DNA from: Desulfobacteraceae bacterium | GTDB lineage: Bacteria > Desulfobacterota > DSM-4660 > Desulfatiglandales > Desulfatiglandaceae | Length of the DNA stretch: 64,000 nt | Direction of reading: 5' to 3' | NCBI GenBank assembly: GCA_030613055.1 | Contig: JAUWMR010000006.1 | Span: 1-64,000 of the forward strand | In this document: positions 10,489 through 18,980 of the stretch, in pieces | Numbering within the stretch: the stretch's first letter is position 1 | How the letters are laid out: each line of letters begins with the position of its first letter | Program-made: the position numbers and the translations under genes | Notes under the pieces: model-generated | What the model was told of the DNA's origin: nothing | Seen by the model: only the letters and a program-made list of their open reading frames with translations | Database searches by the model: none

Positions 10489-10517
10489 ATTAGATTAAAT
10501 TAGACTAAAAGTAGCAC

Positions 10518-10798
10518 TTTAGACCTTTAAAAACAGGACCGGGACATGGAGATCTCTTTTTCAAAAGCCGCATATGCTTACACCATTACATGGCACGGCA
10601 GTTAGGCCTTACCATTCAAGTAAAGGACAGCCCCATACGGGAATCTTCATTATTAATCCCGCCATGACTGCCTGCTCAGCGCCCATGGCCAAAGCCCAGG
10701 GGGCGTGTTGCTGGCATTTGGTGAATTTGTGATGCGGCTTATAAAAAAGAGATCCCCACGTACCTACAAGCTATGATCGATTTTTTCAAAGATCTAAA
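10518..10798. repeat. MITE-like palindromic element, long form (281 bp)
   Basis: Outer ends TTTAGACCTTTAAAAA (10518) and TTTTTTCAAAGATCTAAA (to 10798) are inverted. A nested inverted pair lies inside: GGAGATCTCTTTTTCAAAAG with CCGCAT at 10548-10573, against GATGCGGCTT with ATAAAAAAGAGATCCCC at 10731-10756. There is no open reading frame of note. It fills the serS to PBP gap and shares ends and sequence with the 58-bp copy at 9016. The short tandem TTAGATTAAA repeats at 10484-10505 lie just outside. Confidence 0.6.
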
Positions 10799-10813
10799 CT
10801 ATTACGGCTAAAA

Positions 10814-12145
10814 ATGATTACAAGGCGCACTTATACATCGGAATGGAGGGGTTATCAGAGAAGACTTCAGGGGAAAGCCCTGAGAAAACGACTTCTTAAG
10901 AGACTTCCCTTGTTAGGCATGTATTCGGTGTGTACGGGGATTTTTTTGGTTTTTGTTTTTTGGTCAGGGTCCTGGATCTTAGGCTATTTAAGCCAGGCAA
11001 GTTACGGGCCAAAGGAGGCAAAAGAGAAATCTATCGGGATTCCCGAGAAGTTGTCCAGGAAGGATCTTTCAGGTATCCTGAAAAACATCAACCTGCATTC
11101 AGCTTATCCCGGGGATCATTTTATTCTGAAAAAGGGCGGGGAGCGACTTGCCCTGAAAACATCTATTGATCCGGCTCTTCAAAAATACATCCTGGGCATG
11201 CTGCGGCGGTCCAGGACTCAAAGCGCCGCTGTTGTGGCCTTAAGGCCGGATGACGGCAGGATTCTTGCCATGGCAAGCTTTGACAGAGGGGGAAACAGAG
11301 AAAATCTCTGCTTAAAGGCGGATTTTCCGGCGGCCAGTCTTTTTAAGGTCATATCCGCGGCAGCGGCTCTGGAGGCGGCCGGGTTCACCCCTGACCAGAA
11401 TGTTTTTTTTTACGGACGCAAACATACACTTTACAAAGGCCAATTAAGGCATAGAACAGGAAAATATACCACAAGAACAAGTTTCAGGCAGGCATTTGCA
11501 TCATCTATCAATTCCGTTTTTGGAAAACTTGGCATATACGATCTGGGACAGGTTGTTATGACAGAATATGCTGCGAGATTTTTCTTTAACCGGCAGATCC
11601 CTTTTGACCTTCCAATCGGGATAAGCAGTATCAAGGTCCCTGATGATAATTTCGGGTTAGCCGAAATTGCATCCGGTTTTAATAGAAAAACCCTTATTTC
11701 GCCTCTTCATGCGGCGCTGATTGCATCTACTGTGGCGAATAACGGAGTAATGATGACGCCGTGGCTTGTTGAGCGTATCTCAATCGAATCCGGTAATGTC
11801 CTTTATGAGGGGCGGCCGGCCATATTAGCGTCTCCTATTAGCCGTGGGACAGCAAAGGACCTGAAGACCCTTATGAGAGAAACGGTTCGGAGCGGTACAT
11901 GCAGGAAGGCATTCCAGAAGGTGCGTCGGAAAAAGGCGTTTAAAGGAGTCTACTTAGGTGCAAAGACCGGTACGATTAATGACAAAATGGATAGGTTTAA
12001 GTACGATTGGCTTGTCGCGTTTGTTCTTCCTCAAGATAGTGCAAGGGCGCTGTGTATTGCTATTTTAGACGTGCACGGGGAAAAACTTGGTATCAGAGCC
12101 AGTGAACTTGGAAAATATATCATTAATTATTACCTTACTTCGTAG
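10814..12145 (+). CDS. Penicillin-binding protein, single transpeptidase domain
   Basis: 443 residues. A basic N-terminus precedes one membrane anchor (about 33-58). The transpeptidase domain has the three active-site motifs: SLFK at 175-178 (acylated Ser175), SIN at 231-233 and KTGT at 384-387. It lacks the N-terminal dimerisation module of PBP2/PBP3 and any glycosyltransferase domain, so it is a minimal D,D-transpeptidase-like protein acting on periplasmic peptidoglycan. Neighbours give no operon clue. Beta-lactamase-type or regulatory roles are less likely given its SxxK, SxN and KTG spacing. Confidence 0.85.
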   Translation: MITRRTYTSEWRGYQRRLQGKALRKRLLKRLPLLGMYSVCTGIFLVFVFWSGSWILGYLSQASYGPKEAKEKSIGIPEKLSRKDLSGILKNINLHSAYPGDHFILKKGGERLALKTSIDPALQKYILGMLRRSRTQSAAVVALRPDDGRILAMASFDRGGNRENLCLKADFPAASLFKVISAAAALEAAGFTPDQNVFFYGRKHTLYKGQLRHRTGKYTTRTSFRQAFASSINSVFGKLGIYDLGQVVMTEYAARFFFNRQIPFDLPIGISSIKVPDDNFGLAEIASGFNRKTLISPLHAALIASTVANNGVMMTPWLVERISIESGNVLYEGRPAILASPISRGTAKDLKTLMRETVRSGTCRKAFQKVRRKKAFKGVYLGAKTGTINDKMDRFKYDWLVAFVLPQDSARALCIAILDVHGEKLGIRASELGKYIINYYLTS

Positions 12146-12266
12146 TTACTATTCAGGTATCTCTTTTTTCAGACAGGATAACCTCGCGTTCAGCGGGGCA
12201 GGCATGGATAAACAGGAATCTATTTTTATTAAGTCACAAACAAGCCCTTATTGTAATAATGTAATA

Positions 12267-12403
12267 GCTCAATAAATAGGGGTAATAGCTCATGGATTCC
12301 CGCTTTCGCGGGAATGACGAAATGAGATAAGTGACTGTCATTCCCGCGAAAGCGGGAATCCAGTAGGTTTGTATGCAAAGGCACTTACCCCGATTTATTG
12401 AGC
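12267..12403. repeat. MITE-like inverted-repeat element, copy 1
   Basis: The terminal inverted repeats are GCTCAATAAATAGGGGTAA (12267-12285) and its near-exact complement ending GAGC at 12403. Inside is a large hairpin made of GGATTCCCGCTTTCGCGGG and CCCGCGAAAGCGGGAATCC. A second copy lies at about 15456-15596. No coding capacity, so it would be moved in trans if mobile. Confidence 0.7.
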
Positions 12404-12552
12404 AGATACGTAATAATCCTGTAAATCAAATAAAAAATCCTGGTAATATACCTTACAGATAAACTCCGAATAAGGAATTTGATATAATCTCTTTGCGCCT
12501 TTCTTAAATATGAAATGAATATTTAAAATAACTTCCGATCAATGGAGAGGGC

Positions 12553-12587
12553 GGGTTAAACCAGATTATAATAGAAGGGTTTAACCC
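12553..12587. repeat. Inverted repeat in the glmS upstream region
   Basis: GGGTTAAACC (12553-12562) is complementary to GGTTTAACCC (12578-12587) across a 15-base spacer. It could be a transcript hairpin or an operator. It is about 155 bp upstream of the glmS start. Confidence 0.4.
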
Positions 12588-12740
12588 AAGCAATTACACA
12601 TAAAGCAAGGAACGGTCTATAAGGATATCTAAAGGATTTACAGGAATACAAAAAAAATCAAGTCAATCCTGTTATCCTGTCTAATAAATACCTGTGTAGT
12701 TACACTTCGTAAGTGAATTGATAAACATGGAGGAAATATT

Positions 12741-14567
12741 ATGTGCGGCATTGTGTGCTATGTGGGCAGCAAGCCTGCCAAGCCAATCCTTTTAAAAGGA
12801 TTAAAACAACTTGAGTATCGCGGTTATGATTCGTCAGGTTTCGCCATACAGAATGGGGATCAGATAGAGTGCCACAGGGCAGCGGGTAAAATCGCTGAAC
12901 TGGAAAAAAAATTAAACGGCCTGGACATAAAAGGAAGCATGGGGATAGCCCATACGAGGTGGGCCACACACGGCGAGCCTACTGAAGAAAACGCACATCC
13001 TCACAGAGATAATGATGAGAACGTATTTGTGATCCACAACGGTATTATTGAGAATTTCTATGCCCTTAAGAAGAGACTTGAAAAGGACGGAGTTGTATTC
13101 AGGTCCGAAACAGATACTGAAGTATTGGCGCATTTGATCAGTTTGAACTTTGACGGAAGTTTGAGCGAGGCCGTAAGGAAGACTATGTCCCAGGTAGAAG
13201 GGACGTTTGGAATGGCTGTCATAAACAGGCGCTCTCCAGGTGAGATTGTGATCGCCAGGAGAGGCAGCCCTTTGATTATCGGTGTGAGCGAGGACGGGCA
13301 CTTTGCCGCTTCTGATGTGGCGGCCATGGTCAGATACACCAACAAGGTGGTACACCTGCAGGATAACGAATTAGCCACACTGACCAGAGAAGATTTTTCC
13401 ATGTCCACGGCCCAGGCCAAGCCAGTTGAAAGAAGCGCCGAGACGGTGGAATGGCGTGCGGAGGATACGGAGTTGAACGGGTTTCCGCATTATATGCTAA
13501 AGGAAATCTATGAACAGCCGGAAACCATAAAGAACGCCATGAGGGGCAGGCTTGAGACTGGAGAAGGGGTGCCGAAATTGGGAGGAATCATGCCGGTCTG
13601 GGACAGGCTGAAAGAGTGCAGGCACATGGTGATTGTGGCCTGCGGTACTTCCTACTATGCGGGGTGTGTGGGCAGGTATATTTTTGAAAAATTGACTGAA
13701 ATTGACGTGGATGTAGAACTTGCCTCTGAATTTCGCTACCGGAAACTGAACTTTGCGCCCAATACCTTTGTCATTGCAATCAGCCAGTCAGGGGAAACCG
13801 CGGATACCCTTGCTGCCATAAGGGAGGCCAAGAGAAAGGGGGCCAGTCTGTTGGGGATTGTTAACGTGGTTGGCAGCTCAATCTCCAGGGAGACTGAGGC
13901 GGGGGTTTATAATCATGCCGGGCCGGAGATTGGCGTGGCGTCCACGAAGATCTTTACCTCCCAGTTGACCATACTGGTTCTCCTGGCCATCCTACTTGGA
14001 AGGCATCAGAATCTGTCCCTGACTGAAGGGGTGGAAGTGATTCATGCCCTTGAAGCCCTGTCGGACCAGGTTGGCACGGTTCTTTCACAGGCAAACCATA
14101 TAGAGGCTATTGCTGAGAAATATTTTAACTACAATAACTGGCTTTTCTTAGGGAGGAAATACAATTATCCTATTGCCATGGAAGGCGCCCTGAAGCTTAA
14201 GGAAATCTCATACATTCATGCAGAAGGATATCCGGCAGGTGAGATGAAACATGGCCCTATTGCCCTGATTAGTCCTGAGATGCCTACTGTTGCTATTGTG
14301 CCAAGAGATGAAATGTATGAAAAGATGATCAGCAATATCCAGGAAGTCAAGAGCCGTAGGGGTCCGGTAATCGCAATAACCACCCTGGGGGATGATAGAA
14401 TAAAAGAAATTGCTGACGATGTGATTGAAATTCCCCCGACACTTTCCTTTTTAAATCCGATTTTAGCCGCGGTTGCCTGCCAGCTACTTTCCTATTATTG
14501 TGCTAATTTCCTAAACAGGGATATAGATATGCCGAGAAACCTGGCAAAGAGCGTAACAGTAGAGTAG
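12741..14567 (+). CDS. glmS: Glutamine--fructose-6-phosphate aminotransferase (isomerising)
   Basis: 608 residues starting MCGIVCYVGS, in which Cys2 becomes the N-terminal nucleophile of the class II glutamine amidotransferase domain (about 1-220). Two SIS sugar-isomerase domains follow (about 285-420 and 455-590), and it ends NLAKSVTVE, the conserved C-terminus that closes the active site. It makes glucosamine-6-phosphate for peptidoglycan and lipopolysaccharide. A GGAGG site at the right distance supports the start. Length is normal for the family. Confidence 0.97.
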   Translation: MCGIVCYVGSKPAKPILLKGLKQLEYRGYDSSGFAIQNGDQIECHRAAGKIAELEKKLNGLDIKGSMGIAHTRWATHGEPTEENAHPHRDNDENVFVIHNGIIENFYALKKRLEKDGVVFRSETDTEVLAHLISLNFDGSLSEAVRKTMSQVEGTFGMAVINRRSPGEIVIARRGSPLIIGVSEDGHFAASDVAAMVRYTNKVVHLQDNELATLTREDFSMSTAQAKPVERSAETVEWRAEDTELNGFPHYMLKEIYEQPETIKNAMRGRLETGEGVPKLGGIMPVWDRLKECRHMVIVACGTSYYAGCVGRYIFEKLTEIDVDVELASEFRYRKLNFAPNTFVIAISQSGETADTLAAIREAKRKGASLLGIVNVVGSSISRETEAGVYNHAGPEIGVASTKIFTSQLTILVLLAILLGRHQNLSLTEGVEVIHALEALSDQVGTVLSQANHIEAIAEKYFNYNNWLFLGRKYNYPIAMEGALKLKEISYIHAEGYPAGEMKHGPIALISPEMPTVAIVPRDEMYEKMISNIQEVKSRRGPVIAITTLGDDRIKEIADDVIEIPPTLSFLNPILAAVACQLLSYYCANFLNRDIDMPRNLAKSVTVE

Positions 14568-14640
14568 TGATGGTATAAAATTTTTGGGCTTTTTAAACAA
14601 TTTTGATATAGCCGCAAAAAGTCAGAAAGGACCCGTTTTT

Positions 14641-14679
14641 GTCATTCCCGCCCCGCATCAAGTGCGGGGCGGGAGTGAC
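14641..14679. repeat. Strong GC-rich hairpin downstream of glmS
   Basis: GTCATTCCCGCCCCGCA and TGCGGGGCGGGAGTGAC form a 17-base stem with one mismatch around a TCAAG loop. No T-tract follows, so it may be a transcript-stabilising or repeat-derived hairpin rather than a terminator. The arm shares GTCATTCCCGC with the elements at 12267 and 15456. Confidence 0.55.
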
Positions 14680-14763
14680 GGCCTTGGAGACTTTTTACGA
14701 GTTCATCAATTTTATATTGCTAATAAACAAAATAACTTAATGGAGCTTTTTTAGTTTGTTCTC

Positions 14764-15351
14764 ATGGGAGGAAGAAACGACGAATTCGCGGCGGTTATGA
14801 AACATGTGATCAGGATTTTCATATTCCCTTTTTTCCGCCTGGAAAGCAATGGAAAGGAAAACCTGCCGAAAAAAAGCGCCTTTATTCTCTTGCCAAAACA
14901 CCAGCGATGGGAAGACATCCCTCTTTTGAGTCTGGCCGCACCCAGATTTCTTTACTATATTGCCAAAAATGAATTGTTCAAGGGTCCTCTAAGCTCCTGG
15001 TTTCTTAAGGCGCTTGGCGGTATCCCGTTAAACCGGCAGCGTCCATTAGAGAGCAGGACATCCCTTAAGGGCATGATTGATCTCCTGAGGGCAGGGGAGG
15101 GTATCGTTGTATTTCCTGAAGGCACCTACTACAGGAACAGGATGGGGCCTGCTCATGCAGGGATCGTTAAACTCATCCTTTCACGGTTGGACCTGCCTTT
15201 CGTTCCGGTAGGGATTAACTACTCGCGGAAGGGTTTGCGGATTCAGGCGCGGATCAAATTTGGAAAACCCCTTTTTGCGGATCCGGGCGTACCTGTAGAC
15301 AGGTTTCTTGACTGTGTCATGAAGGAGATCGGCGAACTATCGGGTCTATAG
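14764..15351 (+). CDS. plsC: 1-acyl-sn-glycerol-3-phosphate acyltransferase (PlsC-like)
   Basis: 195 residues of the PlsC family: acceptor motif H46-QRWE-D51 (HxxxxD), GGIPLNR at about 85-91, and FPEGT at 117-121, which binds the phosphate of the acceptor. It attaches an acyl chain at position 2 of lysophosphatidic acid at the membrane. The protein is shorter than the usual 220-250 residues, mainly at the C-terminus. The start is uncertain; an in-frame ATG at 14797 (MKHVIRIF) is an alternative. A specialised lysophospholipid acyltransferase cannot be excluded. Confidence 0.82.
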   Translation: MGGRNDEFAAVMKHVIRIFIFPFFRLESNGKENLPKKSAFILLPKHQRWEDIPLLSLAAPRFLYYIAKNELFKGPLSSWFLKALGGIPLNRQRPLESRTSLKGMIDLLRAGEGIVVFPEGTYYRNRMGPAHAGIVKLILSRLDLPFVPVGINYSRKGLRIQARIKFGKPLFADPGVPVDRFLDCVMKEIGELSGL

Positions 15352-15719
15352 CTCTAAGAAAAAGTTTTTGTAAAAGATCGTCCACCTGTTTTTTTTAACA
15401 GCCCCTTAATGAATACTTGTTTCAGTAACACACAATTTATAATTAAGGAGTATAATCTAAATATTTAGGGGTATAGCTCATGGATTCCCGCTTTCGCGGG
15501 AATGACGGAGTTGGATAAATGCCTGTCATTCCCGCGAAAGCGGGAATCCATGAGGTTGGTATGCAAAGGCACTTACCCCGATTCATTGAGCAGATACATT
15601 AAGGATGTACGGGAAAAAAATTTTGATTATACCGTAATCCTGCCTAAAGGTCATTTTAGTAGGTGAACTGTTACAAATTTCAGAGTATCGGTAAATGGAT
15701 TATAAGGAGATAATGAGCT
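15352..15719. other. 368-bp intergenic region
   Basis: This gap is largely filled by copy 2 of the inverted-repeat element (15456-15596). The remainder is AT-rich and holds the AAGGAGATAATGAGCT ribosome site of the M20 gene. Confidence 0.45.
15456..15596. repeat. MITE-like inverted-repeat element, copy 2
   Basis: From TAGGGGTATAGCTCATGGATTCC to TACCCCGATTCATTGAGCAG, this repeats the element at 12267-12403 with about the same internal hairpin (CCCGCTTTCGCGGG, then CCCGCGAAAGCGGG). The left terminal repeat is more degenerate than in copy 1. The two copies lie about 3.2 kb apart in the same orientation, on either side of glmS and plsC. Confidence 0.65.
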
Positions 15720-16949
15720 ATGCCAGAACTTGAAAAGGTATTTAAGCGAATAGATGGATACAGGGAAGAGGTGATTCAAATCCAGGCTGAACTAACATCC
15801 AGGAAAGCCCTGGGACCGGAAAACGGCGGTACAGGAGAACATGAAAAGGCCGGTTTTATCATGGAACTTTTTAAAAAAATGAATCCCGATATTCTCGATG
15901 AGATCAGGGCTCCTGATGAGAGGGCACAGGACGGCTATCGCCCCAGTCTAATTGCGCAGTGGAAAAACAGCAAAAAGGAAATGACAGTATGGGTGCTGAG
16001 CCACTCCGATATCGTTCCGCCAGGAGACCTATCGCTGTGGAATAGCGATCCATATAAGACAAGAGTCGAAGGCGACAGGATAATCGGCAGGGGTGTCGAA
16101 GACAATCAACACGGGTTTATCAGTTCATATCTGGCATTGAAGGCAGTTCTTGATTCGGGTTATGAATTAAATAGAACGGTTGGCCTGGCCGCTGTGGCAG
16201 ACGAGGAGACCGGTAGCGCATATGGTCTTGGTTATCTTTTAAAAAAACACGGGGAGCAGTTTAATAAAAATGATTTGATAATAGTACCAGACGGAGGGAA
16301 TGAAGATGGTACCATGATAGAAGTGGCTGAAAAATCAATGCTGTGGGTTAAATTTACAGTAACCGGAAAGCAGTGCCACGCCAGCACGCCGGATAAGGGA
16401 AAAAATAGTCTTTTCGGCGCAGCCAGGCTAATTGTGACCCTTGAAAGGCTGAAAAAAAAGTTTAATATCTCCGATGATCTTTTCAGGCCTCCTATATCAA
16501 CGTTTGAGCCGACAAAGATGGAAGCCAATGTGCCCAACATAAACACTATACCGGGCAGGGATATATTTTATGTGGACTGCCGGATTCTTCCCTGTTACAG
16601 AGTGGATGAGATTTTTGCTGCTTGCAGGGAAATTGGCGATGAGACAGGTTCCGAACTCGGCCTTGAGATCCAGGTTGAAATCACATATCGTGAGGATGCC
16701 AAAGAACCTACGTCTCCCGATGCCCCTGTTGTAAAGTCGCTGACAAAGGCAATCAAGAGGGTTACCGGAAAAGACGCCAGGCCAATGGGTATTGGAGGGG
16801 GAACTGTGGCCGCTTTTTTCAGGCAGGCGGGCCTGCCTGTTGCAGTCTGGTCCACTGTTTCCGACACAGCTCACCAGCCAAATGAGTATTGCCTGATCTC
16901 AAATGTTCTGGCTGACGCAAAGGTCTTTGCGTGTCTGTACATGGATTGA
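15720..16949 (+). CDS. M20-family metallo-hydrolase (ArgE/DapE-like)
   Basis: 409 residues. Metal ligands and catalytic residues fit peptidase family M20: His95 and Asp97 in SHSDIVP, Asp128 in GVEDNQ, the catalytic pair Glu162-Glu163 in ADEETGS, Asp191 in PDGG, and a late His in SDTAHQPNEY near 392. The middle (about 200-310) is the lid or dimerisation domain. These enzymes remove an acyl or amino-acid group from small substrates using two zinc ions. Whether it is a deacetylase, desuccinylase or dipeptidase cannot be told from sequence, and the neighbours do not help. Confidence 0.85.
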   Translation: MPELEKVFKRIDGYREEVIQIQAELTSRKALGPENGGTGEHEKAGFIMELFKKMNPDILDEIRAPDERAQDGYRPSLIAQWKNSKKEMTVWVLSHSDIVPPGDLSLWNSDPYKTRVEGDRIIGRGVEDNQHGFISSYLALKAVLDSGYELNRTVGLAAVADEETGSAYGLGYLLKKHGEQFNKNDLIIVPDGGNEDGTMIEVAEKSMLWVKFTVTGKQCHASTPDKGKNSLFGAARLIVTLERLKKKFNISDDLFRPPISTFEPTKMEANVPNINTIPGRDIFYVDCRILPCYRVDEIFAACREIGDETGSELGLEIQVEITYREDAKEPTSPDAPVVKSLTKAIKRVTGKDARPMGIGGGTVAAFFRQAGLPVAVWSTVSDTAHQPNEYCLISNVLADAKVFACLYMD

Positions 16950-17009
16950 AATTATGTTAGAGGCTTAAGGCAAAAAGACCAAGTCTTAAAAAGTTACTAC
17001 AATATCTAG

Positions 17010-17025
17010 TCCCGCCGTGGCGGGA
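17010..17025. repeat. Short hairpin upstream of the 17060 gene
   Basis: TCCCGCC, GT, GGCGGGA forms a perfect 7-bp stem with a minimal loop about 35 bp before the next start. It lacks a T-tract. Confidence 0.35.
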
Positions 17026-17059
17026 TACAAATTCCGAGACATAATGGAGGACCGAACAC

Positions 17060-17833
17060 ATGGCAAAAGATAATTCAGTTAAGCGTGTTCTTGAAGGCGA
17101 TTATCATGGAAGCATACTGCACGAAAAATACAGCGAGGAGTTAAAGAAGAGTGTGGCCGAATATATTGAACGATTTCGTGCTTTTGATGAATCTGTCAGT
17201 GTGGCAATGCCGTATATCTCGGCCTGGCAGAAGAAAAAGGAGAAGATCTGGTATGAATTTTCGAGCAAGCGCTTGATAGAACTCTTAAAGTGTGGCGATT
17301 CAGATGTTGCCACGGTGTTTAGAGACAGTATTATAGACCGTCGCATATATAAATATCAGGACCTTGACTCCGGCATAGTTAAAGATGTTATTGGTCGACA
17401 GGATCTGAATGATGTTAGAGAAGAATTGCGTAAGGAGACCCAAAAAACCGGAATCATTGAAGCGGTTTACAAGATCAGCTCCGGTAAAGACAGCTCAATC
17501 TGGCTTAAAGATCAGGCAACAATAGAAATATTTGACAAAGACAAAATATGGCTTTCTTTGGGTTTTTTAACTGACGTTTCCAAGGAGATGGAGGTTGAGG
17601 AAGAGAGGGAAAGGCTTGTCTTGGAGCTTCAGGAGGCATTAGGTAAAGTAAAGACTTTAAGCGGATTGCTTCCTATATGTGCGTCCTGTAAAAAGGTGCG
17701 CGACGATAAGGGTTATTGGCAGGAAGTTGAAGAGTATATTCGAGATCACTTTAAAGCTGATTTTCGCCAGGGGATTTGCCCGGAGTGTGTTGAAAAGGAA
17801 ATTGATGAATTCGAGCAGTTGGATAACGGATGA
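17060..17833 (+). CDS. Sensor-like protein with C-terminal Cys-rich LPICASCKKVRDD module
   Basis: 257 residues with a GGAGG ribosome site. Residues 1-175 are mixed helix and strand with a possible PAS-like part near 125-175 (ISSGKDSSIWLKDQATIEIFDKDKIW), followed by a short coiled coil (about 175-200). The C-terminus LPICASCKKVRDDKGYW then GICPECVEKE is a module often attached to receiver or PAS domains in Proteobacteria; its CxxC pairs suggest metal binding. No kinase or output domain is present. Probably a cytoplasmic signalling partner; exact role unknown. Confidence 0.6.
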   Translation: MAKDNSVKRVLEGDYHGSILHEKYSEELKKSVAEYIERFRAFDESVSVAMPYISAWQKKKEKIWYEFSSKRLIELLKCGDSDVATVFRDSIIDRRIYKYQDLDSGIVKDVIGRQDLNDVREELRKETQKTGIIEAVYKISSGKDSSIWLKDQATIEIFDKDKIWLSLGFLTDVSKEMEVEEERERLVLELQEALGKVKTLSGLLPICASCKKVRDDKGYWQEVEEYIRDHFKADFRQGICPECVEKEIDEFEQLDNG

Positions 17834-17863
17834 TATAAGTTCCAGCGAATTGTGGAGGTGGAT

Positions 17864-18286
17864 ATGAAATGCTTATCGATGCAAATAGCAGTTGTTTTAG
17901 CCGCTGTGTTTTTCCTGTCAGCATGCGCTGTGAAACGACCGGTTCTCTATCCAAACCAGCAGCTTAAGCAGGTAGGTAGTGAAGCTGCGCAGGCCGATAT
18001 TGACGAATGTATAAGACTCGCTTCCGAGCATGGCGCGAATTCGAAGGCCGGAGAGAAGGTTGCGAAACGAACTGTAGTAGGCGCGGCAATAGGAGCTGCT
18101 ACAGGGGCTGCGGTTGGCGCGGTTTTAGGTCATGCAGGACGCGGAGCTGCTGTAGGTGCGGCAGGAGGAGGGGCTGGAGGCCTGATGACAGGGCTTTTCA
18201 GCTCCCGTGAGCCTGATCCGGTATTTCGCCGTTTTGTGGAGAAGTGTCTTCGAAAAAAGGGACATGAGCCGGTTGGGTGGCGTTAG
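17864..18286 (+). CDS. Glycine-zipper lipoprotein
   Basis: 140 residues from the ATG at 17864, preceded by GGAGGTG. A signal peptide ends in the lipobox LSAC (Cys21). Residues about 70-105 (VVGAAIGAATGAAVGAVLG...) form a glycine-zipper helix as in many envelope lipoproteins of the SlyB/OmpA-linker type. Two further Cys (about 48 and 129) lie in the mature part. It is likely lipid-anchored in the outer membrane. It is 30 bp after the preceding gene and may be cotranscribed. Confidence 0.8.
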   Translation: MKCLSMQIAVVLAAVFFLSACAVKRPVLYPNQQLKQVGSEAAQADIDECIRLASEHGANSKAGEKVAKRTVVGAAIGAATGAAVGAVLGHAGRGAAVGAAGGGAGGLMTGLFSSREPDPVFRRFVEKCLRKKGHEPVGWR

Positions 18287-18444
18287 TCAGTGCTATTCAT
18301 ACCTTCCTGAAATATATTTCCGTAATTCCTCATGATTCTCGGTGATCAGGAAACATGCCGTTAGCCGGGAACGTCTGGTAATGATTTAGACTAACCAATG
18401 CTGATCCAGATTCAATGAAAGGGTAGGTTCTCCTCAGGTCTTTC

Positions 18445-18486
18445 ATTTGACAAGCCTTGTCGCGCGACTTCAGGCTGTTGTCAAAT
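18445..18486. repeat. Inverted repeat ATTTGACAA...TTGTCAAAT
   Basis: ATTTGACAA (18445-18453) and TTGTCAAAT (18478-18486) are perfect complements, reinforced by inner GCCT/AGGC. It could be a hairpin ending the upstream transcript or a distant operator for the sigma-54 promoter 440 bp away. Confidence 0.45.
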
Positions 18487-18868
18487 TCAGAAGTTCTGCC
18501 TGGTAATGGATATTCAATCCTGATCTTTCATGCCTGATGTCTCAACCGTTTCACCGACTTTGGCCGAAATGACCGGCTTTCAGCAGTAACAGATATCTGA
18601 CCTGTTAAGCAGGTGCGGGTTTGACGGGAAATAAGGTCTGCTTCGCAGTGATACTGGGGCGTAAGCCTGGTTTCAGCGTAGAAAAGTGGGGAGAAACGCG
18701 ATTTCTGTGTTGAATAATCCGGCAATGTTTTAAGTCTCCAAAAACAGATGTAAAAAGGGTGAAAAGCTTGGGAAAAACCATACGTAGTCAGGAAAATTGT
18801 AGGATAATTCATCAGTTTCCGGTCTTTCACCAAAAGGCCTTTCCGGATTTATGTTCCATAATAAAAAG

Positions 18869-18888
18869 GATAAATCTCATGATTTATC
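18869..18888 (+). promoter_or_regulatory. Candidate activator-binding dyad upstream of the sigma-54 promoter
   Basis: GATAAATC, TCAT, GATTTATC is a perfect 8-bp dyad centred about 48 bp upstream of the -24 element, roughly -75 from the expected transcription start. That suits an NtrC-type enhancer-binding protein. The activator encoded at 21534-22877 is the obvious candidate, but this is inference from proximity. Confidence 0.4.
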
Positions 18889-18925
18889 AAATACTTAATC
18901 ATTTTTTTGGCAGGCGTTTTTTAAA

Positions 18926-18941
18926 TGGCACACACCTTGCT
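18926..18941 (+). promoter_or_regulatory. Sigma-54 (RpoN) promoter for the H-protein-like operon
   Basis: TGGCACACACCTTGCT matches the consensus TGGCAC-N5-TTGCW at every defined position, with the invariant GG and GC correctly spaced. It lies 40 bp before the start at 18981 in the right orientation. Transcription should require an AAA+ activator, and one is encoded just downstream on the other strand. Confidence 0.88.
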
Positions 18942-18980
18942 CTAACTTACAGCTAACTAAATGTAAAAGGAGTAAATGAA

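Larger units (their letters stand above)
12146..12740. other. 595-bp intergenic region before glmS
   Basis: It contains the 137-bp inverted-repeat element at 12267-12403, an imperfect palindrome built on AGGATTTACAGGA and TCCTGTTATCCTGTC (about 12632-12684), and the hairpin at 12553-12587. No protein frame is convincing. The glmS ribosome site TGGAGGAAATATT lies directly before 12741. I see no glmS ribozyme signature. Confidence 0.5.
18287..18980. other. 694-bp regulatory intergenic region before the H-protein-like pair
   Basis: It holds an inverted repeat at 18445-18486, a dyad at 18869-18888 and a near-perfect sigma-54 promoter at 18926-18941. No protein frame between 18300 and 18850 has a ribosome site or recognisable sequence. 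The ribosome site AAAAGGAGTAAATGAA precedes 18981. Confidence 0.55.

Noticed and set aside
12146-12740. glmS ribozyme upstream of glmS
   Set aside because: The conserved core is not recognisable and this element is mainly known from Gram-positive bacteria.
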